Below, piece by piece: positions 44,668 through 54,080 of a stretch of DNA of 64,000 nucleotides (within the stretch, counting starts at the first letter, position 1; each line of letters opens with the position of its first letter). Under the pieces are notes generated by a model, which was not told the DNA's origin, did no database searches, and saw nothing but the letters and a program-made list of their open reading frames with translations. Location of the stretch: positions 124,001 to 188,000 of the forward strand of contig NZ_ARQF01000021.1 in the NCBI RefSeq assembly GCF_000384815.1, in the 5' to 3' direction. A program made the position numbers and the translations under genes. This stretch comes from Halodesulfovibrio aestuarii DSM 17919 = ATCC 29578 (GTDB lineage Bacteria; Desulfobacterota; Desulfovibrionia; Desulfovibrionales; Desulfovibrionaceae).

Positions 44668-45669
44668 CTACAGGGAAGCACCGACCATTCTTAGAAGACG
44701 TGCCAGCTGGTTGGTAAAGCCTGCTTCGTTGTCATACCAGACAAGAACTTTGACCATGTTACCATCCATAACACTGGTGCAGAGGCTGTCTACAACGCCG
44801 CCATGAGTATCTCCAATATAGTCAACGGAGACAAGCGGTTCGTCGGAGTAACCCAGATGGGCCTTCATGGAGCCTTCAGCTGCTGCTTTAAGGGCTGCGT
44901 TAACCTCTTCTGCCGTGGTGTCTTTTTCGACAGTGCAGGTGAGGTCAATCAGAGAACCGTCAGGAATTGGCACACGGATAGCCATACCGTCGAGTTTGCC
45001 TTTAAGTTCAGGAAGTACCAATCCAACAGCTTTTGCTGCGCCTGTGGTTGTCGGAATCATGGACATTCCAGCCGCGCGGGCGCGACGCAGGTCTTTATGT
45101 GAACCATCAAGGATTCGCTGACCCATGGTATAGCCATGAATGGTTGTCATGAGGCCATGCTTGATGCCGAAAGCATCATTGATAACCTTAGCTGCCGGAG
45201 CAAGACAGTTTGTGGAGCAGGATGCGTTAGAAAGAACATGATGTTTTTCAGCATCGTAGGTGTTGTCATTTACACCCATAACGATGGTCGCATCCACGCC
45301 GTTGCCCGGTGCAGAAATGATAGATTTTTTAGCACCGCATGCAATATGCTCGGCAAGACCGTCACGGTCTTTAATGGTACCGGTGGTTTCTACGGCGATC
45401 TCAACTCCAAGTTCGCCCCATTTCCATTCGCCGCGTGCGCAACGGGTAACAATAATCTGTTTACCGTTTACCTTAAAGCCTTCTTCGTTTGCTTCAACTT
45501 CTCCGGCAAAGGTTCCGTGAACGGAATCATATTTGAAAAGATGAGCAAGAGACTCATTGTCTGCGCGTGCGTTAATAGCAGCAATTTCTAATTCAGGATC
45601 GTCTACGAGGAGACGAACTAGATAGCGACCAATGCGACCAAAACCGTTGATACCAAGCTTTACAGCCAT
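44668..45669 (-). CDS. gap: Glyceraldehyde-3-phosphate dehydrogenase
   Basis: 333-residue glycolytic NAD-dependent enzyme. N-terminal NAD motif INGFGRIGRYLVR, catalytic cysteine in SNASCSTNCLAP (about residue 151), RRARAAGMSMIPT and the conserved WYDNEAG near the C-terminus. It lies 24 bases after fba with no terminator, so both are cotranscribed (fba first). A stem-loop ends the transcript. Direction (glycolytic or gluconeogenic) is not decided by the sequence. Confidence 0.96.
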   Translation of the reverse strand: MAVKLGINGFGRIGRYLVRLLVDDPELEIAAINARADNESLAHLFKYDSVHGTFAGEVEANEEGFKVNGKQIIVTRCARGEWKWGELGVEIAVETTGTIKDRDGLAEHIACGAKKSIISAPGNGVDATIVMGVNDNTYDAEKHHVLSNASCSTNCLAPAAKVINDAFGIKHGLMTTIHGYTMGQRILDGSHKDLRRARAAGMSMIPTTTGAAKAVGLVLPELKGKLDGMAIRVPIPDGSLIDLTCTVEKDTTAEEVNAALKAAAEGSMKAHLGYSDEPLVSVDYIGDTHGGVVDSLCTSVMDGNMVKVLVWYDNEAGFTNQLARLLRMVGASL

Positions 45670-45693
45670 GAAAAGCTCCCTAGCAGTAGTTAG

Positions 45694-46617
45694 TTAAATC
45701 TTGTTAGAGCAGCCCAGTACGTTTTTAATTTTGTGCTGAACCATATCTTTTACAGCCTGACGGGCTGGCTTTAAGTACTGGCGAGGATCAAAATGAGATG
45801 GGTTTTCTGCAAAATGCTTACGAATAACAGCTGTCATTGCAAGACGGATGTCTGTATCGATGTTAATCTTACAAACGCCGTAGGTTGCAGCTTTACGCAG
45901 CAGTTCTTCCGGTACACCTTTCGCAGCACCGATGTCTCCACCGTACTTGTTTGCCATTTCAACAAACTCCTGTGGCACGGAAGAAGAACCGTGGAGTACA
46001 ATAGGGTACTCAGGGAGCATGTTGGTGATTTTTTCAAGGCGATCAAAGTCCAGACGAGCTTCGCCGGTGAATTTGTATGCGCCGTGACTGGTTCCGATAG
46101 CAATAGCAAGAGAGTCACAACCTGTGCGCTCTACAAATTCTACTGCCTGATCAGGATCAGTGTAAATGGATTTGTCAGACTGAACGTCATCTTCAATGCC
46201 TGCAAGACGGCCAAGTTCTGCTTCAACAACAACGCCACGTTCGTGAGCGTATTCAACTACCTGTTTGGTAACTGCAATGTTTTCTTCAAAGTCGAGGTGG
46301 GAACCATCATACATTACTGAAGAGAAGCCGCCGTCAATGCACTGCTTACAAATTTCAAAGTCCTGACCATGGTCAAGGTGCAAAGCAAGTGGGTGATCTG
46401 TTTCTACAAGTGCAGCTTCGATGAGCTTTTTAATGTAGACCTGACCTGCATATTTGCGTGCGCCTGCGGAAACCTGCAGAATAAGAGGAGCTTTTTCTTC
46501 CTGAGCTGCCTCCATGATACCCTGAATGATTTCCATGTTGTTTACATTGAACGCACCGATTGCGTAGCCTTCCTTGTATGCGCGAGCAAACATCTCTTTA
46601 GTACCGATAAGTGGCAT
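45694..46617 (-). CDS. fba: Class II fructose-1,6-bisphosphate aldolase
   Basis: 307-residue zinc-dependent aldolase. Motifs: LIGTKEMFARAYKEGYAIGAFNVNN at the N-terminus, the metal His pair in HLDHGQ, SVMYDGS, and later LHGSSSVPQEF with GVCKINIDTDIRLA. GAGGAGG precedes the ATG at 46617 (MPLIGTKEM). Upstream four residues in frame are not needed. First gene of the fba-gap unit. Confidence 0.95.
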   Translation of the reverse strand: MPLIGTKEMFARAYKEGYAIGAFNVNNMEIIQGIMEAAQEEKAPLILQVSAGARKYAGQVYIKKLIEAALVETDHPLALHLDHGQDFEICKQCIDGGFSSVMYDGSHLDFEENIAVTKQVVEYAHERGVVVEAELGRLAGIEDDVQSDKSIYTDPDQAVEFVERTGCDSLAIAIGTSHGAYKFTGEARLDFDRLEKITNMLPEYPIVLHGSSSVPQEFVEMANKYGGDIGAAKGVPEELLRKAATYGVCKINIDTDIRLAMTAVIRKHFAENPSHFDPRQYLKPARQAVKDMVQHKIKNVLGCSNKI

Positions 46618-47128
46618 AAATGACCTCCTCAAAAATATTATGTAGTCATGATGTTACGTATAACAAACCGTAATTCCATGATTACTGATAAAAAAACACA
46701 TAAACTGAACCGTGCCACTTTGCTACATAAAGATGTGTTCGACCATGGGCGCGTATGGGTCGGGCGGTAAGTTAACCGTTTACACTGTTAGCGCATTAAA
46801 ACGCCATTATGAAGTTGAAAGGGCAGGGGGTAGACTAAGTCAGATCTAGGTATGTACAAGTTGTCGTGTGGATAAATATCCGTATTGGCGACAACCATGT
46901 GTACTTTACATGTGGTGCTCTTAAAAGCAAAGTGAACAAACTGCAATAGCTAGCTGTACTTTTCTTAAAATAATTTTGTGAACAATCGTAAAATCTACTG
47001 TTGTCTACTTCTCTTGTTGTCAATTCTTTTTATTGATCGTGCCGCACTGCCGGTATAACCGCGCAGTGCGGCACGGGATACGCGGGGTAAGCTAATTCAT
47101 GACTTCTGTTACTTCGTGAAAAGTCATT
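46618..47128. other. Intergenic region fba-surE
   Basis: 511 bases; no gene seen. A strong inverted repeat with arms CGTGCCGCACTGC and GCAGTGCGGCACG (47039-47078 region), separated by about 12 bases, lies roughly 55 bases past the surE stop on the minus strand. It has no T run on either side. The fba promoter must be here but is not evident. Confidence 0.5.
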
Positions 47129-47887
47129 TTATTGATCCATGTTTAGAACGGATAAAGCGGACATAGTAACTTCATCTGTAAAATCAAATTTTAGCGGAGT
47201 CAGAGTTACGTATCCTTCTGATAATAGATCACGGTCTGTACCCGATGCAACATCTTCTGGTGGGATTTTACCATCCAGCCACCAGTAGCTGCTTCCGCGC
47301 GGGTCTGTGTTGTGTACATACCAGTCTTTCCAAGTAGCACTGGTTTGCGGGCAAACACGCAATCCTTTTGTTTCTTTTATTGGCATATCAGGAAAGTTAA
47401 CATTTACGACACAACGCGTGGGTAATGCATTCCAAGGCAGGTTTTCTGCCAGTTGTACTGCAAACTCTGCTTGTTCTGATAAATCTTCCGGTCTGAAATT
47501 GTCATAGGATACTGCCATTGAGGGGTAGCCCATGCTGGCGCCTTCAGTTGCAGCGGAAACCGTACCGGAATACAGAATGTCCGGTCCTACGTTGGCTCCT
47601 GCGTTTATTCCAGAGATGACAAGATCGATTTTTTCATCAATAAGACTGGACAATCCCAGTTTGACGCAATCTACAGGAGTCCCGTAGACTCCTTTACCGC
47701 GAAATCCGTTTTCCTTGAATTCCTTGATGCGGAGCGGCAAGGCAAGTGTTACAGCATGTCCCACAGCGGATTGTTCCGTAACAGGTGCTACGCAGTGGAC
47801 TGTATGCCCTGCGTTAATCAATGCTTTATATATGGTTCGTAACCCCGGTGCCTGAATGCCGTCATCGTTTGTAAGTGCAATAATCAT
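47129..47887 (-). CDS. surE: 5'/3'-nucleotidase SurE
   Basis: 252-residue metal-dependent nucleotidase/polyphosphatase of stationary-phase physiology. Signatures: LTNDDGIQAPG at the N-terminus, SAVGHAVT, ISGINAGANVG and SGTVSAATEG, which hold the active-site Asp/Asn residues. Length is normal. It is a lone gene on the minus strand, divergent from the YhaM-like gene. Confidence 0.95.
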   Translation of the reverse strand: MIIALTNDDGIQAPGLRTIYKALINAGHTVHCVAPVTEQSAVGHAVTLALPLRIKEFKENGFRGKGVYGTPVDCVKLGLSSLIDEKIDLVISGINAGANVGPDILYSGTVSAATEGASMGYPSMAVSYDNFRPEDLSEQAEFAVQLAENLPWNALPTRCVVNVNFPDMPIKETKGLRVCPQTSATWKDWYVHNTDPRGSSYWWLDGKIPPEDVASGTDRDLLSEGYVTLTPLKFDFTDEVTMSALSVLNMDQ

Positions 47888-48254
47888 GGGGACCCCTGGT
47901 AGTTGCTTGAGTTTGCAAATATCAAATGGTTTGACAACGTCCTGAAAAAACAGGAATCATAGTAATGTTGATAACACAAATTTTACCTGTGGTATTTAGG
48001 GGTTAGTTGTGTTGTTATCGTAATTCGCATGTTCTGGGTCTTGAGAACAGATCGCTTTTAACGGGCAGGGAGTCTTTCTCCTGTGACTCGTTAAAAGATA
48101 TGCTTTGCTTTTTACACCATAGTTTCAACCTCATAAAAGGTAAATATATCGATGGTGCTTCAATAGTCCGTTACGACATGTTAGCAGCTACGAAGTTAGA
48201 TTTTCTTCTGGCGGCTATTTTAGAAACGTAGTTTTCATTTCTTCAGGGTATAAG
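47888..48254. other. Intergenic region surE / YhaM-like gene
   Basis: 367 bases; no convincing gene. A hairpin at 48055-48097 has arms CTTTTAACG and CGTTAAAAG with an inner CAG.GAG/CTCCTG stem. It lies about 160 bases before the YhaM-like start and could be leader structure. A TTGACA at 47930 lacks a good -10. Confidence 0.45.
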
Positions 48255-49331
48255 ATGGACCTAAAAAAAATACAATTTATTCGCGATATTTCCAATAATG
48301 ACGAAGTGCTTTCTATTTTTGCAATTACACAGGCGACACTAGCTCAGGCACGGAATGGCCCTTATTGGAGACTTGAATTATCTGATATGACGGGATCTAT
48401 CGGAGCAAAGGCATGGAGTCCGCTTGCGCAGCAGTTTCCTGAAATTGCAGCAGGACAGATGTTGGCAGTAAAAGGTCGTGCCAGCACATACCGTGATATT
48501 CTGGATGTGAATATTGAGCACATGCGGATACTTTCTCCAGATGATATTGCAGAGCTGGATATGGGCGATTTTGTTGCCGCATCAGAACAGCATCCCGACG
48601 ATATGTACACAGATTTGCTTGCACTATGTGCGTCTGTTTTCACGTATACCCCATGGTTGACATTTGTTGAATCTGCTCTTGCTGATGAAGAAATTTCTAT
48701 CCGTTTCAAAAGTGCAATCGGTGCAAAAAATGTTCACCATGCATATTTAGGTGGTTTACTTGAGCATACTCTATCTGTGGCGCAGCTATGCATGAAACTT
48801 TGTGACCAGTATCCGGAACTTGATCGTCAGGTGCTCCTTGCCGGTGCCATTTTCCATGACATCGGGAAAGCATGGGAATTGAGTGCGGGATTAGTGAAAG
48901 ATTATACTGACGAAGGCCGACTTATCGGGCATATCAATATAGGGTTGGAGAAAGTGGAACCGTATCTTGCTGTCTCCGGTCTGCCTGTGGAATTACAGAT
49001 GCATTTTAAGCACTTGATCCTTGGGCATCATGGTCAGCGTGAATGGGGCTCTCCTGTACTTCCTGCTACTGCAGAAGCGCTTGTGCTGCATTATGCTGAT
49101 AATATCGATGCAAAGCTTGCGCAGCTTCGTGGATTGTTTAGTGATTTTGAATATGGCGATACGGGGTGGACTCCATATCAAAATACATTGGGGCGCTTTA
49201 TTTTTAAACCGAAGATGACGCCTCCTGACCCTCGTCAGTTTTTTGGTGAAAATCCTTTGCCAACGTCTCCGGAGGGAGACGTTCCGCCGCCTGAATTTTC
49301 AGCAGGGATACCATCAGACGATGACTTTTAA
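48255..49331 (+). CDS. YhaM-like 3'-5' exoribonuclease (OB fold plus HD domain)
   Basis: 358 residues. Residues 1-110 form an OB-fold tRNA_anti-type domain (FAITQATLAQARNGPYWRLELSD). An HD phosphohydrolase domain follows: NVHHAYLGGLLEHTLSVAQLC, FHDIGK (the HD pair near residue 207), LILGHHGQREWGSP, LHYADNIDAKLAQL. The order and spacing match B. subtilis YhaM, which degrades single-stranded RNA/DNA. A proline-rich C-terminal tail (PPDPRQFF to PSDDDF) is extra. The start at 48255 has AGGG upstream. Divergent from surE; tmk follows after 170 bases. Confidence 0.87.
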   Translation: MDLKKIQFIRDISNNDEVLSIFAITQATLAQARNGPYWRLELSDMTGSIGAKAWSPLAQQFPEIAAGQMLAVKGRASTYRDILDVNIEHMRILSPDDIAELDMGDFVAASEQHPDDMYTDLLALCASVFTYTPWLTFVESALADEEISIRFKSAIGAKNVHHAYLGGLLEHTLSVAQLCMKLCDQYPELDRQVLLAGAIFHDIGKAWELSAGLVKDYTDEGRLIGHINIGLEKVEPYLAVSGLPVELQMHFKHLILGHHGQREWGSPVLPATAEALVLHYADNIDAKLAQLRGLFSDFEYGDTGWTPYQNTLGRFIFKPKMTPPDPRQFFGENPLPTSPEGDVPPPEFSAGIPSDDDF

Positions 49332-49501
49332 TTTCCCTTTGCACTTATTATAAAAAAATAACTCACTAAGTCATACTAATAGCTGGTTGCGGGTAGAGGG
49401 CAGTCCCCCTTGCTCGCCGGATCGGCAGCCGTTCTCGAAAGATGAGAGAGTACGGAGAAAGATAGTGATACGACTCACTGATGACATAACAAGGATACGA
49501 T

Positions 49502-50158
49502 ATGTTTATTTCTTTGGAAGGAATGGAAGGTTCCGGTAAAAGTACTGTTTTAAAAAAGCTGCACAAATGGCTTGAATCTGAAGGGTATGATGTCGTGCTT
49601 ACCCGTGAGCCGGGAGGTAGTGAGCTTGGAAAAACGCTTCGTGCTTTGCTGCTTGATGCAGAGAATACAGATATTACTAGCGAAGCAGAATTGTTTTTAT
49701 ATCTTGCTGACAGAGCGCAGCATGTGTCGCAGGTGATTAAGCCTGCTCTTGAATCAGGTAAGGTCGTTCTTTGTGACCGTTACGCAGACTCTACTGTCGT
49801 GTATCAGGGGTATGGCCGCGGGCTTGATCCGAACCTGTTACATTCATTTAATGAAGTTGCGACTACAGGGTTATGGCCTGATTTGACTCTGCTTTTTGAT
49901 GTAGAACCTGAGATCGGGTTACGTCGTGCACTTTCCCGTAATATAGAAAAAGGACTTTCTCGGGCAGAAGGCCGTTTTGAGGCTGAAGCTATGGAATTCC
50001 ATACGCGTGTGCGCGAAGGGTACTTAACTTGGGCTGCGTTGAACAATAAACGTTTTGCTGTTGTAGATGCTTCTGTGACTCCTGAAGAAGTGTTTAAACA
50101 GGTTGTTGAGCGCATGCGCACCACTATTGCAATGATGAAAACAAAAAATATTGATTAA
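49502..50158 (+). CDS. tmk: Thymidylate kinase
   Basis: 218-residue dTMP kinase. P-loop [10 protein letters not shown], the DRx-like [11 protein letters not shown], and [17 protein letters not shown] holding the catalytic DRY-type region; a LID with [17 protein letters not shown]. The length is normal. AAGGAT precedes the ATG. 55 bases separate it from the HDAC-family gene, so a shared transcript is possible. Confidence 0.95.
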   Translation: MFISLEGMEGSGKSTVLKKLHKWLESEGYDVVLTREPGGSELGKTLRALLLDAENTDITSEAELFLYLADRAQHVSQVIKPALESGKVVLCDRYADSTVVYQGYGRGLDPNLLHSFNEVATTGLWPDLTLLFDVEPEIGLRRALSRNIEKGLSRAEGRFEAEAMEFHTRVREGYLTWAALNNKRFAVVDASVTPEEVFKQVVERMRTTIAMMKTKNID

Positions 50159-50213
50159 ACAACTGTTGTTGTGTCATCGATAAAGACGGGCAACAGTAGG
50201 CAGAAGAGAACGT

Positions 50214-51554
50214 ATGCTACGAGCTAAAAATTCTTTAGGGGTTATTTTTTTCCCCGCATATGACTGGGCGATTAGCGCAACTCATCCTGAGAGGGAAGAG
50301 CGTCTTTTGTACACGCAGGATCAACTGCGTGAGGAAGGGCTTTTTGATATTGAGGGAATTTCGGAATACAAGCCACTCGTGGCTTCGTTGGAAGATGTGG
50401 AGCGCACACACTTTTGTTTCCCGAATGTGGAAAGCGTGTGCACTAAATCGCACTTGATTTCTGCCGGTGGTGCGATTCGTGCCGCCCAGCTGGTTATGGA
50501 AGGCGAAAAGGACAAAGCGTTTGCGCTGGTTCGTCCTCCCGGGCACCATGCAATGAAGTCCGTACATGGCTCACGTGGATTCTGCACTATCAATATAGAA
50601 GCCGTGATGATTGAGTACATTCGTGAAACGTATGGTCCCCTTAAAATTGCTGTTGTCGATACCGACTGCCATCATGGTGATGGTACACAGGATGTGTATT
50701 GGAACGATAAGAATGTACTTTTTATTTCCATGCATCAGGATGGCAGAACGTTGTATCCGGGGAGCGGTTTTCCTGATGAGCGCGGTGGTGTGAATGCATA
50801 TGGAAAAACGTTGAATATCCCGTTGCCGCCTAATACGTCGGATGAAGGTTTTTTATATACAATTGAGAATGTTGTGCTTCCTGTGCTGGATGACTTTAAA
50901 CCGGATATTATTATTAACTCAGCAGGGCAGGATAATCATTATTCAGATCCGATTACCAATATGAATTTTTCAGCACGTGGGTATGCACGGCTGAATGAAT
51001 TACTTAATCCGCAGATTGCAGTGCTGGAAGGTGGGTATGCGATTCAAGGCGCGTTGCCATATGTAAACCTTGGGATCTGTCTCGCTATGGCTGGTATTGA
51101 TTACGAGCATGTGGCAGAGCCGGATTTTAATCCAAAGCGTTACGCACAAACAGAACAGGTGACAGAATATATTAAAAAGTTATCTGAAGCTTTACTGGCA
51201 GGGTATTTTTCGTCATCTACACCTGATATTGATGCGTTAATTAACGATGCCGGTTATGAGCGTGACGGCGATTTTATCGTCCGCGCTAAAGATATTTATT
51301 ATGATACGGATGGTATCACTGAAAGCCAGATAGAATCAGTAGTGCTGTGCCCGGATTGTTCCGGAACATTGCGGCTTGAAACATGGTCATCTGTAAATCC
51401 GTTAAGCCTTGGAGTTGAGGTGCCTGTTGGAGCCTGTGACCGTTGTCTCAATATAGGAAGACAAGTTTTGGAGCAGGCGCGAACAAATGAAAAGTATCGA
51501 TATGTGCAAAGTATTAACCGCAGGGAAAAGGAGTACGTGCGGTATGGATTTTAA
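50214..51554 (+). CDS. Histone-deacetylase-family protein with a C-terminal Cys-pair cluster
   Basis: 446 residues. The class II/bacterial arginase-deacetylase fold is shown by HPEREERLL, RPPGHHAMKSVHGSRGFC (catalytic His pair), DTDCHHGDGTQDVYW (zinc Asp/His) and INSAGQDNHYSDP (third zinc Asp); a late GGY motif is VLEGGYAIQGAL. All expected zinc ligands are present, so it is likely active on acylated amines or lysine. From about residue 385 a CPDCSGTLR and CDRCLNIG pair could form a zinc ribbon, not part of the usual family. It overlaps the TPR gene by 11 bases. Substrate unknown. Confidence 0.85.
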   Translation: MLRAKNSLGVIFFPAYDWAISATHPEREERLLYTQDQLREEGLFDIEGISEYKPLVASLEDVERTHFCFPNVESVCTKSHLISAGGAIRAAQLVMEGEKDKAFALVRPPGHHAMKSVHGSRGFCTINIEAVMIEYIRETYGPLKIAVVDTDCHHGDGTQDVYWNDKNVLFISMHQDGRTLYPGSGFPDERGGVNAYGKTLNIPLPPNTSDEGFLYTIENVVLPVLDDFKPDIIINSAGQDNHYSDPITNMNFSARGYARLNELLNPQIAVLEGGYAIQGALPYVNLGICLAMAGIDYEHVAEPDFNPKRYAQTEQVTEYIKKLSEALLAGYFSSSTPDIDALINDAGYERDGDFIVRAKDIYYDTDGITESQIESVVLCPDCSGTLRLETWSSVNPLSLGVEVPVGACDRCLNIGRQVLEQARTNEKYRYVQSINRREKEYVRYGF

Positions 51555-52905
51555 AAAAAATCGTTACGGCGCGGGGGTGCTTCTCCTCGCCGTTTGCTTT
51601 TGCTTGAGCTGCAATTTATTTGTGTATGCTAATGAGTTTGTGCCTGAAGATATGCAGGAACAACTGAGGAAAAGCGATGCTCTCTACCTGTCATTGCAGG
51701 ATGCGTATAAGCATAAAAAGTGGAGTAAGGTTATAAAATTATTTGATGAATATACAAAATCGTTTGTCCAACCTGAGCAGAAAAATCTAAGCCACACTTC
51801 TTTTATGGTAGATAAAGAGGAGAAGCGGAAAAAAAAACGTGAGCTTGATCAGTACAACTCGTTCTGCATGAAATTGCATAAAGAGTATGTAACAGCTCAT
51901 GGCTTAGCTGCAATTGCCTATGTGCACGGCAGAAAGTTTGTAGCCGCGCATGATGTCTTGAGACCGGTGCAGGATTACGCCGATGAATATGCGATTGTTC
52001 CTACAGCTCGTGGCATCATAGCCTATGTAATGAAGGACTATAATGCAGCTGAACCATTCCTGAAAACTGCGCATGTTCTTGATTCAACATTAGTTGACCC
52101 TGTGTACTATCTCTATAAGATTGCTTTGAAAAAAGGCGAACCCGGTACTGCATATTTTTGGCTGGAAAAAGCAGCCGCGTTAGAACCTGATCGGTTGGAT
52201 CTGATAATGGCGCAGGCAAGACTGTTACAGAAACTTGGTCAATCGTCTGCTGCAGAGATTATGTATTCAAGACTTATTGAGTTAGATTCGAACAATTCCG
52301 TTGCCTATAATAATCGAGGCTATTGTAGAATTGCTTTAGGAAAAATTGATGCAGCATTTAATGATTTTAGTAGTGCTTTATCTATTAACGGTATGTATAC
52401 CGAAGCACTGTTGAATCGCGCGGCCTTGTGGCGTACCACAAATAATTTTTTGGAAGCGTTGAAAGACTTGAATACAGGGTTACAGGTAGCGCCTAGCGAT
52501 GCGCGGTTGCTCGTTTCAAGAATGCAGACGTTGTGCGATATGGGGAACTTTGCACTTGCAAAGGCGGACATGGAACAGATTCTTGTCTTTTCAGATTCCA
52601 TATCTGCAGTAAACGAAGTTGGGTGGTTTTTAGCAACCTGCCCCTCTGACGCCGTTCGAGATGGGAAACGTGCAGTCAAATTATTGTTGCCGCTTGTCGA
52701 AAAAAGTAAAAGACATCCGCGGGTGTTAGATTCCTTGGCTGCTGCGTATGCAGCATCTGATCAATTTGATAAGGCTGTTGTAACACAGCAGGAAGCGTTA
52801 GCTCGCGGAATTGAATATCGTTTGCCTAATTTTCAGCTTACGAAATATGAAAAACGCCTAGCGTTGTATAATGAAAACAGACCTTTTAAAACTAGTTTGG
52901 ATTAA
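51544..52905 (+). CDS. Periplasmic TPR-repeat protein
   Basis: 453 residues. The start at 51544 (MDFKKNRYGAGVLLL) gives a signal peptide of about 33 residues, cleaved after FVYA; an upstream in-frame start would spoil it. From about residue 125 the protein consists of TPR units, for example AEPFLKTAHVLDSTLVDPVYYLYKIALKKGEPG, AEIMYSRLIELDSNNSVAYNNRGYCRIALGKIDAAFNDF and ALLNRAALWRTTNNFLEALKDL. A protein-interaction role outside the cytoplasm is likely. It overlaps the HDAC gene and is followed after 3 bases by the LUD gene. Confidence 0.8.
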   Translation: MDFKKNRYGAGVLLLAVCFCLSCNLFVYANEFVPEDMQEQLRKSDALYLSLQDAYKHKKWSKVIKLFDEYTKSFVQPEQKNLSHTSFMVDKEEKRKKKRELDQYNSFCMKLHKEYVTAHGLAAIAYVHGRKFVAAHDVLRPVQDYADEYAIVPTARGIIAYVMKDYNAAEPFLKTAHVLDSTLVDPVYYLYKIALKKGEPGTAYFWLEKAAALEPDRLDLIMAQARLLQKLGQSSAAEIMYSRLIELDSNNSVAYNNRGYCRIALGKIDAAFNDFSSALSINGMYTEALLNRAALWRTTNNFLEALKDLNTGLQVAPSDARLLVSRMQTLCDMGNFALAKADMEQILVFSDSISAVNEVGWFLATCPSDAVRDGKRAVKLLLPLVEKSKRHPRVLDSLAAAYAASDQFDKAVVTQQEALARGIEYRLPNFQLTKYEKRLALYNENRPFKTSLD

Positions 52906-52908
52906 ATT

Positions 52909-53565
52909 ATGACTAACCCAATTAATACTTTTTGGACATTACGTCTGGCAGATCTTAAACAGGCTCTTGAGAAGAACAATTTTGATGTATTTATGGCAGA
53001 CTCTGTTGCGGATGCAAAAAAAGTTTTTGATGAGCAGATAATGCCTTCTCTTGAAGGAGTAAAAACTGTGTCTTTTGGTGGCTCTGCTACATTAATGGAT
53101 ACAGGCATTGTGGAAGCCGTGCGTGCTGATGCATCATTAGAGGTTATGGATACGTTTGATAAGTCTTTGTCAAATGAAGCGAAATACGAACTCCGTCGTC
53201 AGGCTTTGCTGGCTGATCTTTTTCTTACAGGCACAAACGCAGTGACTGAGTGTGGCAAGCTTGTAAACCTTGATATGATTGGCAACCGTGTAGCGGCATT
53301 AAATTTTGGCCCTAAACATGTTGTGTTGTTTATCAGTAGAAACAAACTGGTGGAAACAGTAGACGATGCCATGTTCCGTATTAAGGACTATGTAGCGCCA
53401 ATCAATACAATGCGACTGGATATGAAAACTCCTTGTAAAAAAACGGGGCAGTGTATGGATTGTTCCAGCCCGCAGCGCATTTGTAATATCTGGACAATTA
53501 CCGAAAAGTCCTTCCCTGCAAAGCGTATTAAAATTGTTCTGATTAACGAAGACGCTGGTTTCTAA
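52909..53565 (+). CDS. LUD domain (LutC/YkgG-type) protein
   Basis: 218-residue LUD-domain protein. The motif SFGGSATLMDTGIVEAV and TGTNAVTECGKLVNLDMIGNRVAALNFGPKH match the family, whose members accompany lactate oxidation systems (LutABC), though many are of unknown role. A C-terminal CKKTGQCMDCSSPQRICN adds four cysteines, frequent in the stand-alone LUD family (DUF162). It begins three bases after the TPR stop, so it is cotranscribed. A terminator-like hairpin follows at 53610. Confidence 0.85.
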   Translation: MTNPINTFWTLRLADLKQALEKNNFDVFMADSVADAKKVFDEQIMPSLEGVKTVSFGGSATLMDTGIVEAVRADASLEVMDTFDKSLSNEAKYELRRQALLADLFLTGTNAVTECGKLVNLDMIGNRVAALNFGPKHVVLFISRNKLVETVDDAMFRIKDYVAPINTMRLDMKTPCKKTGQCMDCSSPQRICNIWTITEKSFPAKRIKIVLINEDAGF

Positions 53566-53609
53566 CAGTTGGTTTAGAATTCGGCTGCTAAAGCACTCCG
53601 GATGATAAG

Positions 53610-53651
53610 AGCAGTGTGTCTTTTAACTTACTGTGGGCGCACTGCTTATTT
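53610..53651 (+). terminator. Terminator-like hairpin after the LUD gene
   Basis: Arms AGCAGTGTG and CGCACTGCT (one GU pair) with an 18-base loop, followed by TATTTT. Moderate strength. Confidence 0.55.
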
Positions 53652-54080
53652 TCTCATACCCTGCCATACTGTGCTAAGCATAAAAGTATGGCTTCGACTG
53701 TACGGGGGGCACCTGTACATACTTAGAGTGCCGTATGGTGCTAAGCCCTGCGGACATACGCCCAGATACTGTATCGTTGCATTAAGATATTCAGTAAGTT
53801 TTGTTGAGGATGCTGGATGTTAGCGCTGTTTACAATAATGAGACTTTGGTCGGAACACGCTTATAGGATACCAAGGGAGGAGTGGTATTTTCTAAAAAGG
53901 CGTGTGGGGCACATTCTTTTGTTGTAGCGTTGTTGCCATATTGTGGCTTGCAGCGCTCATAGTATAAGAAGGGAACTTCTTATCGCCGACCTGTACGGGA
54001 AACCGTATTCGAACATTCTTGTCCAGCGAATGGTTCCAACACTTGATGACTGATAATTTTCATCTTACGGACGGAGCACC
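53652..54080. other. Intergenic region LUD / fused CoA ligase
   Basis: No convincing gene. Holds several short inverted repeats: CCATACT / AGTATGG (53668-53695 region), ATACCA / TGGTAT (53868-53888 region), and a perfect ATAAGAAG-GGAA-CTTCTTAT palindrome (53964-53983). The TGCTAAGC unit occurs twice. Some may be operators for the downstream gene. Confidence 0.45.

Noticed and set aside
48007-48231. 74-codon plus-strand ORF upstream of the YhaM-like gene
   Set aside because: No ribosome binding site, no family resemblance, and it spans a hairpin; treated as leader DNA.
49420-49501. CTGATGA with a nearby GAAA, tested as a hammerhead ribozyme core upstream of tmk
   Set aside because: The stems that would join the two motifs do not pair.
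53602-53823. 73-codon plus-strand ORF after the LUD gene
   Set aside because: It overlaps the terminator-like hairpin and lacks a ribosome site.
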